Assembly (NCBI GenBank): GCA_030704615.1
Contig: CM060733.1
Coordinates: 70,184,001-70,248,000, forward strand
Length of the DNA: 64,000 nt
Direction of reading: 5' to 3'
From: Takakia lepidozioides
Taxonomy: Eukaryota > Streptophyta > Takakiopsida > Takakiales > Takakiaceae
Shown: piece after piece, positions 1 to 12,400 of the stretch
Numbering within the stretch: position 1 is the first letter of the stretch
Layout: each line of letters begins with the position of its first letter
Translations under genes and position numbers: made by a program
Notes under the pieces: generated by a model
Databases searched by the model: none
Told to the model about the DNA's origin: nothing
What the model saw: only the letters and a program-made list of their open reading frames with translations

Positions 1-1590
1 ATTTGCAGCGGTGACAGTCCACGATTGTCGTGCTCAAAAGTCCATACCTCTTGGACATTTTATTTGATTGACAATTTGACGGTTGATATAGGTAGATATT
101 GAAGTTAGGAATTCGGCACGGAAAATGTTTCTCAACATTAAATTGATTCTATTCAAAGCAATTCATGATATCATGCATGACAGTCACTGAAAACTGTGCC
201 GGTGACGTCAATTTTGGTCCACCTTACCTTGCATCTACCCGTATATTAAGTATGGCTTGGCCAGTTTCCTACAAACAATATAGAGCATGGTGGGCGATGT
301 GGCAAGTCTGCATCCATTGGTACTTGGACTGGATGAGAGGAGGTTGGTTGGGATTGTGGGAAGGTGGTTGTGATAAATCTGTGAGTGAATTGTCACTCAG
401 CTGGAGGACCCTAGTTGCCAAGCACAAAAACATGTATATGATGTAGTACTATCCCTCAGGCCGAGCGCTAGTAAAACATCAAGGCCACCACGAGGAATAT
501 GGAGAATCTCGTCAAGTATTGATCAACGAGCAACAAGGTCCAATTACAAGATATGTAGGATACAACAATGGCTTCGCCTGTACTCAACTACACATACTAA
601 TGGAGTTTTCTCCTTCAAGTTCTGAAATTGGTTTGGTAGTAATCTTCAATTTGAAGAAGATGTAATGATCACTTCAATCTACGTTAGCATGTACTCAGAA
701 AATAATTTGTAACAACGTCTCAGAAATAATTTTTATTATTTATTTATTTTTATGAACAGGGGGATGATCAGTTCCTTTGGCTCTGCTCATAGGATCGAAC
801 TTGTATTCAGTAGTCAGATTTTAGCTTTCTCTCGCTCTGAGAGGTATGGTTCCTGGCCTCACAGATTACGGTGTGTGTGCCTTATGGTGTAAACCGGGGT
901 TTTAATTATTCCCCTGAATAATTTATTAATAAATTAACCAGGGCTTCATTTTTAAATTTGAAAGAGGAGATATGAACAATTTATGTCATTAAACATATCA
1001 GCAAGGGCAGTCTCTAGAATGATATCTGGTGTAATTCCAGCTTTCATCATGTCAGCATGGATCTCTTTCCCCTTTTCAAGGGCTCATATGCTTGCACGCC
1101 CATTCAGAACACCAAGGATGGTGACCTTGTTGGGCATCACTCCCTCCCATTGCATCTGTTCATACATTTCAAAAGCTTCTCTAACACCCCCATGTTGAAC
1201 ATATCATGTGATCATCGTATTCTGTGTCTAAATTCATCCATGCAAACAACACTTCCGCCACTACTACAACAACAGGCAGTTACAACAACTCATTGACGAA
1301 CCTTCCAATGAGAGATAACATGCAAATCTAGCCAAATATGTAAATGTACTAGAAAATCACATTTTGCCCCAAGAATCCCACTGGAAGGTGCAGGAAGAAG
1401 TCTCTTCAGCCAAAGGTTGATGGGCCACCTAGTTCAGAGTAAATGTTACAAGGGGATGGAAAAGATGGAAGCTGCAGCTTAAATGACATGGTGATTGTCA
1501 AGATGATGTACTCAACTTTGCTAGAAATTCACACCTTCGGCTTACCACACATGATTGTTATAACCCCGTAAATGTACTTGCAGCTACATA
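1..1590. other. No gene recognised; left flank of R1
   Basis: I see no convincing coding region here. The short open frames show no family motif and no exon-like splice context. The only structured piece is the SINE-like module at about 745-935. The rest looks like ordinary mixed AT/GC intergenic sequence. Confidence 0.6.
745..935 (+). repeat. SINE-like 3' module
   Basis: The stretch ending in CTTATGGTGTAAACCGGGG and a T-rich, C-rich tail resembles the stretch at 17,090-17,165, which has CTCATGGTGCAAAAGGGGG followed by TTTTATT and CCCC. A weaker relative occurs at 15,690-15,740. Repeated dispersed copies with a similar tail suggest a short interspersed element. No clear RNA polymerase III box was found in this copy. 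Confidence 0.4.
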
Positions 1591-1595
1591 CATGT

Positions 1596-2520
1596 TGTCA
1601 GGTAGTTTTTAATACTAGTAAAATTAACTAGTTCACTAGTTAATGTGAAACTAGTTAATTTACTAGTTAGTGTGAAAATAACTAATTTCCTAGTGTGAAA
1701 CTAGCTAGAATAAACCTAGTTATTTGTTCTTAACACTTGGAATAAGTTCAAGTGTTAAATCAGGTGTCAAGGTCAACTTGACACCTGGAGAGAGCTTATC
1801 CTCACGCTCGTGGTCGTTGTTAGAGGACTGTCTGGGACTTAGACACTTATACGGGATCTGTGGGGTACCCTTAATTTTTGCACAGACTGAGACCAACAGG
1901 AGCCTTAGGGGTGACAGCAGCGCACTGTAGGGGGGGTTACACAGCCCGTCACAGTCCGACACAGCCGACACAGCCAGACACAGTCAACACAGCTCGTCAC
2001 AGTCCGACACAGCCCATCATAGCCAACACAGCCACACAGCCAGTCACAGCCCGACACAGCCAAACACAGTCGCACAGCCAGTCACAGCCCGACACAGCCG
2101 GTCACAGCCGGTCACAGCCCGACACAGCCGGTCACAGCCCGACACAGCCGGTCACAGCCCGACACAGCCGGTCACAGCCGGTCACAGTTTCACACAGCCA
2201 GTCACAGCTTGACACAGCTGTCACGACCATAGGGAACGGATAGAAGGACAAGGAACGACTGTGGGGAACAACACGTGCGAATGGAACATGTTAGTTCACG
2301 GACGACGGTTAGTGAGGGAAACGGTTAGAACAACGGGTAGGAAGATAAAGCTAGGAGCAAGGACTGAAAGAGGGGGATTCTTGGATCACTTCGGGGGGAA
2401 TCACTGCTGGAAGGAGTGGGAGGAGCACTTCTTGGGGAAGACTTCGGACATCACTGGGGGAAAGGAGGAGAGAGCGTATCTCTGAGCAGAAAGAGGGAGA
2501 GCACGGAGTAGGAAGAGGAT
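1596..2520 (+). repeat. LTR-like leader of gypsy element R1
   Basis: Positions about 1,690-1,810 closely match part of the R2 LTR at 51,040-51,130 read on the minus strand. The shared part runs GCTAGAATAAA.CTAGTTATTTG, then two adjacent inverted repeats: AACACTTGG with CAAGTGTTAA, and CAGGTGTCAA with TTGACACCTG. R1 gag follows downstream in the same orientation, so this is read as the 5' LTR and leader of R1. The outer limits are uncertain; I place the start at TGTCAGG near 1,596. I found no matching 3' LTR downstream of R1, in keeping with a truncated copy. Confidence 0.55.
1945..2228 (+). repeat. Minisatellite of CACAGCC(C/G) units
   Basis: About 280 bp consist of imperfect tandem units such as GTCACAGCCCGACACAGCCG, with higher-order groupings GGTCACAGCC and CGACACAGCC. 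An open frame of 121 codons crosses it only because the repeat lacks stop codons; its Thr/Gln/Pro/His/Ser repeat product is not taken as a protein. The array sits inside the R1 LTR or leader. Confidence 0.85.
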
Positions 2521-2807
2521 CTGTTGATGCTTAATGAATGCAGGCAGTAGAATTGTAATGTAGAGCAGATTAGAGACTCCATGGCTTCAGCCTGATACTT
2601 GATAAATATTAATCTGATACACACCTCATACTCACACTGTGTAGAGAGATCTAAGTGAAGCTGTGGAATGAATTGATGAGTTGATGGAATCCGATAAATT
2701 GATGAAGCAAACTGATACTTAATTACCAGCAGTAAGGTAACTAGCTAACATGAATGCGGGAAGGAAAACAAATAGGAAACACCCCCATGATACACTAGCT
2801 GTAGGTC

Positions 2808-3395
2808 ATGACTGATTGTTCTGAGCGGGCTGAGTACTTAGAGATTTCCAACTCTCCTATCTTGGAGTTTCCGCCTCGGATAGCGAAGGGATGGGTGAGT
2901 AAAAGCCGCGCGACATTTGGCGACCATACTGGGGACCTGGGTCATGAACAACCTGATGTGACAGGCATCTGGTGGGATCATGGTGGATGGAGAATTAAAG
3001 AATTTGATGTGAATCAAATTCCTTGTGAAACTGAGAAGGAAAGATTGTCCAAACGATTCTTCCAGAGGTTTTTGGAATTGCCAGACGGTTGTAAAGAAAA
3101 CATTCTTAAGAGAGTGCATAATGCTGACCCAGAGTGGGGTCTGGAGAAAGGAGTGATAAAGATTTATCAGGTGGCCTGTAGAGGAAGAGCACGTTGGTTA
3201 CCAACATTGGTTTATGTGATAGCATTACTATCCATTAAGCGAGTAGAGTTTGAAGGCTGGGAGGAAAGAAAGGTGAATGTTTATACTCATATGCATGAAG
3301 AGCTTGTACTGGTAAAGAATTGGATTCCAAAGGATATTTTGTGGATCAAACTCACACCAAGAACAGCTTTCCAGACTTGTTTGTCACCACATTAA
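2808..3395 (+). CDS. R1 N-terminal gag-like ORF
   Basis: A 195-codon frame lies between the R1 leader and the main gag frame. The product is mixed charged/aromatic with no zinc knuckle and no domain that I recognise. Position, orientation and the short gap to gag (gag is open from about 3,465) suggest that it codes the N-terminal part of the R1 gag polyprotein and is now separated by a frameshift or stop. The function is inferred from place only. Confidence 0.45.
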   Translation: MTDCSERAEYLEISNSPILEFPPRIAKGWVSKSRATFGDHTGDLGHEQPDVTGIWWDHGGWRIKEFDVNQIPCETEKERLSKRFFQRFLELPDGCKENILKRVHNADPEWGLEKGVIKIYQVACRGRARWLPTLVYVIALLSIKRVEFEGWEERKVNVYTHMHEELVLVKNWIPKDILWIKLTPRTAFQTCLSPH

Positions 3396-3464
3396 AAAGA
3401 AATGAAAGACATGGGACATGAGTGATGAAAGAGAAGCTAGACGCCAGAGATAGATAAAGCTATC

Positions 3465-5770
3465 TGAAAGCTAATTATCCATATCTTTGGGAGAGAGGAA
3501 TAGACATAGGGGAATCATCTGGACCTCTCACACCATTAAGATCAAAGAGTACATCACCCATACCGGAAGAACTAGAGTTGGATGCCACTCCTTCTGTTTC
3601 TTTGCAAGAAAGATTAAGGGAATTGGTACGGGAAGAAGATCAATCACGAGGTGAAAGATCTGAGGTACATCCCTGGATAAAAGATTTGACAGAAATCTTT
3701 GATAAGAGTTGGCATGGAACATCAAAAGCAGGAACTCCAGTTTCTGAAGCGGAAGGTGAAGAAGGAGGAGATGATGTGGCAGAGCCAACGGAGAGTTCAG
3801 ACTCTCCAACACCATTGCAGTTGAGTTACATGAGTGAAGAAGAAACCCAAGGGCAGAACTTGGAGGATGAAAACAGAGAGAAAAAATTGGAAGAGGAAGA
3901 ATATGAAGAAGTAGACCCAACAGCTGAGGTTGAGACTACAACCAGGACATCCCAACCCGTTGGACCTGGATCAAGTGGAGCACTTGGATCACAGGCCAAC
4001 GAAGGTGTCGGCTCAGGGGGATCAGGCGGGCTGCCTGGATCTGGCTCTGGGGGGACAGGGAGTGTGGGAAGTAGTGCAACTGAAGCTGGGAATACTGTGA
4101 ATATCGTGGGGCCAGAAGCAGGGAGTGCTCAAGGGCCACCACTTGGTGGAAGATCCACCACAACAACAACAGGTCCAGAAGGACCAGCACCAGCAAGGGT
4201 GCCAGCACCTGTCAGTGGGCAGAAAGTAGGGCCACAGATGGCGTTACAACCAACACGGACAAAACCACATTTTCCAATATATTCAGGAAAAGGGGATCCC
4301 GATGTACACATTAGCCAATTTGAGCACATGTGTATAGTAAACAATGAGAATAGCGATGATGCCAAGATGAGATTGTTTCCTTGTGCACTTATAAAGAAAG
4401 CAAGTGAATGGTATGCAAGATTCCCTGATAATCATTTCCTAACCTGGAATGGCTTCAATACAGCATTCCGAAATAGGTTCAGGACAAGTAAAACTGAGGA
4501 TGAAGTGTATGGAAGTTTACAACAGTTAAAGCAAAAGAAGCATGAAATTGTTGAGGAGTATATGGAAAAGATGGAATTGATGATGAAAAAGCTGGCTGCA
4601 GTACCAGCACCAAGGTTACAGAAGACTTGGTTTGTGAGTGGACTAAGACCAGAGTTGCAAAAGAAAGTGGATATGTTACCCCATAATACAGTGGGGGAGG
4701 CATTTGAAACTGCAAACAGAATTGAGCAATTGAGAATGCTCAGGAGAGAGAAAATGGATGATGAGGACTCTGAGGATGAGTCAGATGAAGAAGAAGAGCA
4801 AGAACTAAAAAGGGAGAGTAAGAGAAAGGAGAAGTTGAAGAGGGATAACTATGAGAAAAGATTGGAAGAAATCTTGAAGAAGTATGCCACAGAGGCTGCA
4901 ACACATTGGAGGAAGGGTGTATGGTGTGCAAAGTGCCAGAATGAAGGCCATACCACCACAGAATGCCACATGAAGGAGAAACACTGTACTATCTGTAAAA
5001 TGGATAACCATTCTACTGAGAATTGTTACTACAATAGAAGGACAGTTGCAAGAGAACCTAAGCAAGTAAGGGTGCATCAGGTGCAGCCCCAGCCAAGAAG
5101 AAACAATGATCAGGACCACTATGGTAGGTCTGGTGGTTATAACAATGGCATGGAAGGGAGAGGTAATTCAAGAGGGAATTACCAAGGAAATTCCAGAGGC
5201 AACTATCAGGGTAATCCAAGGGGGAATTACCAGCCCGGGAATCAGGATTACAGAAATAATCCAAGAGCAGACCAAGGGCGAGGACCCAATGGTGAAGAAC
5301 TATGTTATTATTGTAATCAGCCAAGACATCGCAAGGCAGCCTGTTCATTCTGGATTAGACACCAGAATGAGATGAGAGCTCCTGTGAATGAGGGCCCAGT
5401 GGTGGCAACTCACATGGTTAGGCCATGTGTTGTACCAGAAGTAAGTACAATGATAGTAACAAGAAGTAAAGCCAAACTAATACCTCCAGTAGTAGAGGAA
5501 GAAGATGATAATGAAGGTGACAGTGATATGCCTGAAGATGATGAGGCTTGGAGAGATGAGAAGGAACTGCACAAGGAAGTGGCAGATACCATAAGGGAAA
5601 TGCAGAAGAGTACTGATATTCCTGTGGCAGATTCCTCTGATTCTGATGGAGAAGAAGAAGTGAGTGAGGATGAAAGGAAGAAAAGAGATGCAGACATGCA
5701 AAGTAATGAAGAGACTTTGGCTGAAGTAATATGCCAGACCAAAGCAGAGATTACCATTGGACAGCTATAG
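3465..5770 (+). CDS. gag: R1 gag polyprotein, Ty3/gypsy
   Basis: The long frame is open from about 3,465; the first codon of the main ORF at 3,578 is TTG, so the true start is unclear. The N-terminal 220 residues are acidic, then Gly/Ser-rich. A retrotransposon gag capsid domain follows (PHFPIYSGKGDPDVHISQFE, then WNGFNTAFRNRF). Next come a charged helical stretch and CCHC-type knuckles: CAKCQNEGHTTTEC, CTICKMDNHSTENC, and a degenerate CYYCNQPRHRKAAC after an Arg/Gly/Asn-rich repeat (GNSRGNYQ units). The C-terminus is very acidic. Gag forms the particle that packages the element RNA. The frame itself is intact even though the pol part downstream is broken. Confidence 0.85.
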
Positions 5771-7435
5771 GCACCTTATTGTAGGCACAGGCTGTATCAA
5801 GCAATCAATCGAATTGCCCAGGAGACATGAAACACAGACCTGAACAACAAGGTGACCAGTTATAATGTGAAGCCGGAAGGGCGAGAAACAGTTATGGACT
5901 TTGATGATTCTATGCCAGTAATCCAATTGAGAATTGGAAGCACAGAACTAACTGATGTACTGATAGATGGAGGTTCTGGAGTAAATATCATGACAGACCA
6001 ATTAAGGAAGAAGCTTGGTCTAAGTAACATGAAACCAACCCCATTTACAGTAACAATGGCAGATCAAAGAAGTGTACAGCCATTGGGATTAATAAGAGGA
6101 GTTAAGATACAGATACAGAAGATGATCTTTATAATCACAGTAATTGTGTTGAAGATGGATGAAGTCATGGAGGCTTACTCCTTATTATTGGGACGTCCGT
6201 GGCTGAAACAGGCCAGGGTATTCCATGACTGGAATTCTCAGTTACTAACCGTGCATAATGGGATACACGAGATACAAATTACCACAAAGAAATCTAGTAG
6301 ATTACCTGCTACGAGAAGACCTCGAGGAGTCAGAGAGTATGACTGGAGAGGAGGACTGGATGAGGAGCAGGAAGCTACCCTGTTTGCTGCACACCCAGAG
6401 TGGGAGCAGGTTGCGGAGATGCGGCTGGAAGGCCTAAGTTGTTTAAGGGGTATCTGCTGTGGTGTAGTGTCAACAACACCGATTGAAGAGGAAACCAATA
6501 GTTACCCATCACATTTCTATGAAGAAAAAGAAGGAGAAATGGAAATCCTAGAGGAACCAGCCACTGTGAGTTTACAGGATGAAGTGGTGACTGGTTGGAC
6601 AATCACAGCTGATGAGCAAGTGAGGGAAGTGAATGTGGGAACTAAAGAGGAACCGAGGATGGTGAAGGCAGGAGCTGATTTGGAGTCAGAATTCTTTGAA
6701 GAAGCTAAGAGTTTGTTCATCAACTACAGAGATGTATTTGCTTAGAGCTATGAGGATTTAAAAGGGATACCACCTGAAATCTGTCAGCATAAGATTGAAC
6801 TGGAACCGGGGTCAGTACCAATCAAGCAGGCAAGGTACAGAATGAATCCCAACTACGCACAGAAGGTTGGAGAAGAGATCAAGAAGTTGGCTAAGGCTAA
6901 GTTTATATACCCAATAGAGTATACAACTTGGTTGTCACCCATTGTGATAGTTCCCAAGAAGAATGGTAAACTAAGAGTTTGTGTGAACTACAAGAAGCTG
7001 AATGCTTGTACGAAGAAAGATCATTTCCCTTTGCCATTCACAGAAGCAGTATTAGACACTGTGGCAGGCCATGAGATGTACTCATTCATGGATGGCTTCA
7101 GTGGTTATAATCAAGTGCAAGTGGCAGAAGGAGACCAAGGAAAAACAGCTTTCATCACAGACTGAGGTGCTTATGCATACAAAGTCATGCCCTTTGGACT
7201 TTGTAATGCACCAGCGACCTTTCAGAGAGTGATAAGTGAATCTTTTCATGAGTATCTGGATGATTTCATGCAGGTGTTCTTGGATGATTTCAGTGTGTAC
7301 AGCTCTAAGAATGAGCACTTGCATAAATTGGAGTTATGTCTGGCCAGATGCAGGATGAGAGGTCTGGGCCTGAATCCAGAGAAGTGTACTTTCTGTGTGA
7401 ACTCAGGGGTGCTTGGATTAGAGCTAGAACTTTGA
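5771..7435 (+). pseudogene. pol: R1 protease-reverse transcriptase, stop codons
   Basis: From about 5,850 the frame codes a retropepsin-like domain with LIDGGSGVNIM (DGGS in place of the usual DSGA) and LLLGRPWL. The coding continues as a typical gypsy linker and RT: WLSPIVIVPKKNGKLRVCVN, SFMDGFSGYNQV, MPFGLCNAPATFQR and the catalytic-loop equivalent VFLDDF. The reading frame is interrupted by TAG at 6,743-6,745, just before the RT linker, and by TGA at 7,163-7,165 inside RT between FITD and GAYAYKVMPFG. Both positions are normally Trp in this family. The frame ends at 7,435 in the thumb region; RNase H and integrase are missing. A dead, 3'-truncated copy. Confidence 0.85.
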
Positions 7436-7690
7436 AGAAGCAAACAGTCTTTTCATTAAATCCAAATATGTATTTGCATGGGATTATGATGATTTGAAAT
7501 GGATACCTCCTGGGATTTGCCAGCATAAGATTGAATTTGGAACCAAATGTTGTCCCAATCAAACAAGCAAGATACAGAATGAATCCCAACTATGCCCAGA
7601 AGGTGGGAGAAAAAATCAATAAGCTGGCTATGGCCAAATTTATATATACCCAGTGGAGTATACTACATGGCTATTAGTGATAGTACCAAA
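7436..7690 (+). repeat. Partial duplicate of R1 protease/RT linker
   Basis: Right after the truncated RT, the sequence again codes the linker first seen at 6,720-6,960. It matches the part that reads DVFAW-YDDLK-IPPGICQHKIE, then NPNYAQKVGEKI-KLA-AKFIYP, with several indels. This is a second, more diverged copy of the same pol segment. It indicates either a deletion between two nested relatives or a tandem duplication within R1. Confidence 0.75.
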
Positions 7691-9070
7691 GTATAGCGTA
7701 ATGTAGGGTAACTAAAAAGCACACTTGGAAGATTTTTGGGAGTGGATGGACTTTGGTCATCATCCAAAAGCTGCAGGAAATGAATAGAGTAAGAGATGAC
7801 GAAGGGAATAAGGAGTGGAGGATGGATGAACTTACAGCATCAAAGGATAGTATAAAGGTTCAAACCCTGGCTCTGACTTCTAAGTTTGATCTACTATAAT
7901 CAACGGAGGAGATGCATTCTAGAATGAAGCGGAACCTTCATAATACTTGTGTCGGTGGGCGGCTGGTGGAGACAAATCCTCCGCCGCGATACTAAGGGCA
8001 TTTTGGGGAACAGTAAATTAAATTAGGCTTCACGTGAAGCCTATGCAGGATAGACCCGTAGCCAGAGTGCTGATAAAGGAGGCCTCACAGTGTTGGCAAC
8101 ACAAATTGGCAAGGGATTGGCTGAACGATGAGAGAGATTGGAGAATGGGAAGAAGGAGAGAGACCCTGACGTGGAGAAAGAGGCAAACATGAAGGGCTGA
8201 GGTCCTGTAGAAAGCATGTAGTGAAGGTGGTATGGGCTGAGAAGACATATACTATATTTACATAAGATGCTTAAGTAAAAGAGGATATCATGGTTGCTGC
8301 AACTAAGTGCAAATACGAGCTACTCTAGTTTATCCTAGTTGGGAGCTTTTCATGGAGAGTCTTCTTTGCAACAAAGGAAATGAGCTTCATTGTCAAGTGT
8401 GGCTTGGCCTATTTCGGACTCCTTTGTTAGCTCAATAAACCATCGATAGGATTTTATCTGAGCTTGCATCTTGTATTATTTTGGTTGTGGTTCAGGATTG
8501 TTAAGTCATTATCAAGCTTGACACAAAATCCAAACTCTAATTTCAGTTCAGCTACAAAATTTCTCTAGAGGTAACTCAACCCTGATCAATGAGCATAGAG
8601 CAACACGATCATTTGCAGTTATAATATTTGATGTAGATAATTAATTGCTCAATATCTAGTCAAACTTGAGTTTCAAGAGCATTGTCTCTAGTAGAATTGA
8701 ACCACTTCTAATGTATCTTTCCACCGTCTCACAACCCTAGTGAAGTTTTTATTGACGGGGATGGATATCTTGTGAGCGTGAGTGGTGAGCAGCTGGTCCG
8801 GATCAAGCTCGGGTCAGGCTCGGGTAGATTCGGGTCCGGGTTAGGCTTGGAACAGGTAAGAGAGTGATAAAGACAAATATCTAGAATGAAAATGAAATTA
8901 TTTAGGTGGAGCTTGGATTATTGACGTCAATAGGCGGTGCAGCCCTTATGTCCGCGGACAAGTTTAGCAACACCCCGAAGCGCGGAAGTAATAGTCTGCG
9001 GAAAACCAGGTAGTGTTAAACGATGAAACGAGGGCATAATGCAAGGTTGAAAGTGTCAACGCTGTCAGAG
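7691..9070. other. No gene recognised
   Basis: Intergenic DNA downstream of R1. Short open frames occur on both strands without family motifs. No LTR matching the R1 leader was found here. Confidence 0.6.
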
Positions 9071-9071
9071 T

Positions 9072-9490
9072 TGTTAGTTCTGCGTGGAATTGAAGATCCA
9101 TAAACCCTTGGAAATTTAAAAAATCACGTGTAAAATTTAGTTTGATGTGTCCAGGCAGACAGTTCCGTGCTGAACTATCAAAGAAGAGGGGCTCGTAATA
9201 TTCAAAAATCATAATCAAAATTGATTTTTATTTTTTTTATGTTTAAAAATGTTGCATATCAGTAGTCAGATAGTTCTGCTCGGAATTGAAGATCCACAAA
9301 CCCTTAGGATTTTAAAAAATCACGTGTAAAATGTAGTTTGTATGTGTCCAGGCAGACAATTCCGTGTCGAACTGTCAAAGAAGAAGAGCTCGCAATATTC
9401 AAAAATCACAATTAAAATCGTTTTTTATTTATTTAAAAAAAAAAGGTTGCATGTCAGTAGTCAGATAGTTCTGCGCAGAACTATCCAAGA
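9072..9490 (+). repeat. 195-bp tandem repeat, two copies plus part
   Basis: AGTTCTGCNNGGAATTGAAG recurs at about 9,076 and 9,272, and a third partial start (AGTTCTGCGCAGAA) lies at about 9,467, giving a period of about 195 bp. Each unit also contains AAAAAATCACGTGTAAAAT, GTGTCCAGGCAGAC and ATATTCAAAAATCA. The copies differ by scattered substitutions and small indels, so this is an older tandem duplication, possibly a satellite seed. Confidence 0.85.
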
Positions 9491-12400
9491 TACATTAAAA
9501 AAACAATCTTCTTCTGTCTTCATCCCCGTGAGTAGGGGTGGGTATTTCCGCGGACTGCACTGATCTTCAACATGGCAATGCGGTGTGCATTTCCACGGAT
9601 TGACCCGACCCCGTAGTTCCACGCGGAACTGTGATTGTGCCCGGGATTTTTCTGTTGTTTCGGGTTTTGCTTCAGGTTTGGTTTGGGCGCAAAATTTCGG
9701 GGAATGTTCTCAAAAATTGAGTATAATTCCTCCTTTGCTCACAAGATCTTGTGCTCACGCTCACGAGAAACACTGCCTCTTTATCGACTAGTTCAAAAGT
9801 CCTAACCTAGGATCACCGACTTTTATAACTTTGTTTGAAAAACATGAAACTTTTGGCAGTGTCCCACACAAAAGCCATTGTCTTTTGCTCATGGATTTCT
9901 AGATATTAAGTTTTTGGAGGTTTGATGTGACCAATCTAGAGCAAAGATTTTATATCCTGATTTTTCCATGATATCCTTATTTCAAAGACCATTTGAGACT
10001 TACTATATTGGTCATGTTTGTTTTGACATTCAAGAAATATCCCAGGAGATGGAACAAGTGAAAATTTGAGAAGTGGACAACTAGGAAAAATATATACAAT
10101 AGAAAAAATTGGATAGAGTGATACATGTTGCAAGTATTGGCAAAGAATATGGATTCCAACACCTGTGAAGTCCAAAGCACGATCGATGTTATGTTCGCGT
10201 GTGGGTGACTACCATACGGAGATGATCAACAAACGCTACGACCACAAAAATATGACTCCGCCTGATGGTTGACATGAGCTAGAGCCTGACAGACATAGCT
10301 ATAACAAACTTGGTGAGAATCTTAGGATTAGACAACTCTCTACAACCGGGTCATGAATGTAAGTTAAATAAGATTTGGGAAAGTCAAACCAGTTTTTGAT
10401 ATACACATCATTGATTAAGATAACGATATGCATTTGTCAATGACTTAGGTTCCTCAAGGCCTAGATTGCTAAAATCTCAGCTGAAAATCCTATGCAAACC
10501 AAAATTTCATGCTCTCTAAATGTCTGACTGATAATGTAAGATGATCTAGTTATATGTACATGATTAGGCCTTGTAATGAATACATTTATATTTTACAAAA
10601 TAATGATAGAGTGAACTAGCTAGATAAGCAACATTTTGTACTTGGTCTGTAGCTTACTACAAATTGCAATCTGATCATGTATAATAACTACAATTTGAAT
10701 GCATGAGATCGTACCTGTTTAAGTATTGTTACATATTCTATACGAGAAACAACACGTAGATTGAAGAGTTGAGGGAAAAAATAAATAAAATAAAATAGAA
10801 CATTTACTTGTGATGAGATTTTTTTAAACAAGTATTTCAAACCATCTCGTCTTACATCAAAAACTATTTTTCAACCTTGAGTGATGTGGGACTCTGATCC
10901 AGTTGTAGAGTAAGAATCTACCTTAAATTCCCACCAGTGCAATCTGAGGGCCTAATTGGAATCATATGAGAAGTTACAAATAAAGGAAAGAATGGCTTGA
11001 GTATGTGTAGTTGATCAAGATATAGATGGTCATAATATAGAGTTGTAAACAGATGAAGGGCTACCAAGGATTGTATGGCTAACAACGGCCTAAAAATCAA
11101 CGTCACAGTTTATATGATTCCAACTCATTGTCGAGTTAATTTGGTCAGCAAATATACATTGAGGTCTACAAAGTTCTATTGAAATGACAGTGGGAGGAGG
11201 AGCGAAACAAAATGGAGATGATACACAAACAGAAGCTGGTTGAAAATGCACAAAACTTGAACACAAGACGATGCCATTCATCCCACTTGGGGGATCACCT
11301 TGTGTGCATTGGAAGGAGAGAAAACATTGCAAGCATTACTAAACTACAGACTGTTCTTTTGACTGTAAAGAGAGAATTTCAGCTTGATCAATAAATTCAT
11401 GGATAAGCATTGTGGCCAACCTCACAGCCAAACATAAAGTCGTGTATGCTTCCGATCTCGCAAAGAGCACAAGTAGGCTAGGAAGAGCTAGAGACAGACA
11501 AACAAAAGAAGGTCGTGCAATCTATCCCAGATAAACAACCGCTTCGTGACATGTCGTCGTAGGGCAGTAGAAAGACAAAGCATGGACAACTCTGACGTCG
11601 AAAGAATATGGCAGTCTCGTTCATTTGAAGAATCTAGCATTTTTGTCTATTTGTAATTTTTAACGTTCTATTTTCCCAGTTTTTTTCCACCAACATCACA
11701 ACATTGTTAATTCCTACAGAATCTCCCACCATTGTCTCTAAGTTTCATTTTCATTTTCATTTTTATATATTTAAATTTGATAAAAATTGTATTGCAATTA
11801 AAAATCAGAACGACTATTCCAAGAATGTATAAAAGAGGGCATGTGGTTCACCAGATTCCCTAATAGGGGGGATTGCAGTGCCAAAATGGGGTGGGTAAAT
11901 AGTGCGGCACATACAGTGAATATGAATTGAAGTTAAAGATCAGAAAGCGAGGGGCTAATCCTGAGAAATTGTGTTTGTCTTTTTTAAGTGTATCTCTGAC
12001 AATCATGGTAGATAAAGGATCAAAATATTTGGCATGATTGGTTGAAAAAATAGAATTGTGATGAAGGATAGGTTCGTTGTGGATGTTCATGCACCTTCAA
12101 AATCAAAGGATAGTAATTTGCCTAGCCTACATGGCCCCTTTTGTGATTGCCTACTGGATATTTATGGAATTGTGCATCAGTTGATTTTGTTTGTTGCCAA
12201 ATTATTTGGTCTCTTCGGCGGAACACTCCCTACATATTTCATTTCATGATATGTAGTGCAAAAATTAAATTTAAAACATACATGGATAGTTTTGATCTCA
12301 CACAAATTTTCCATCAAATAGCTAGACAATAGTTTATACAGATGGAATGTCAAATTGAAGCGGGAATGTCATACTCAATTGCAACAAACATAGATCAACT

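Noticed and set aside
1878-2243. 121-codon ORF as a repeat protein
   Set aside because: It is just the minisatellite read in a frame without stops.
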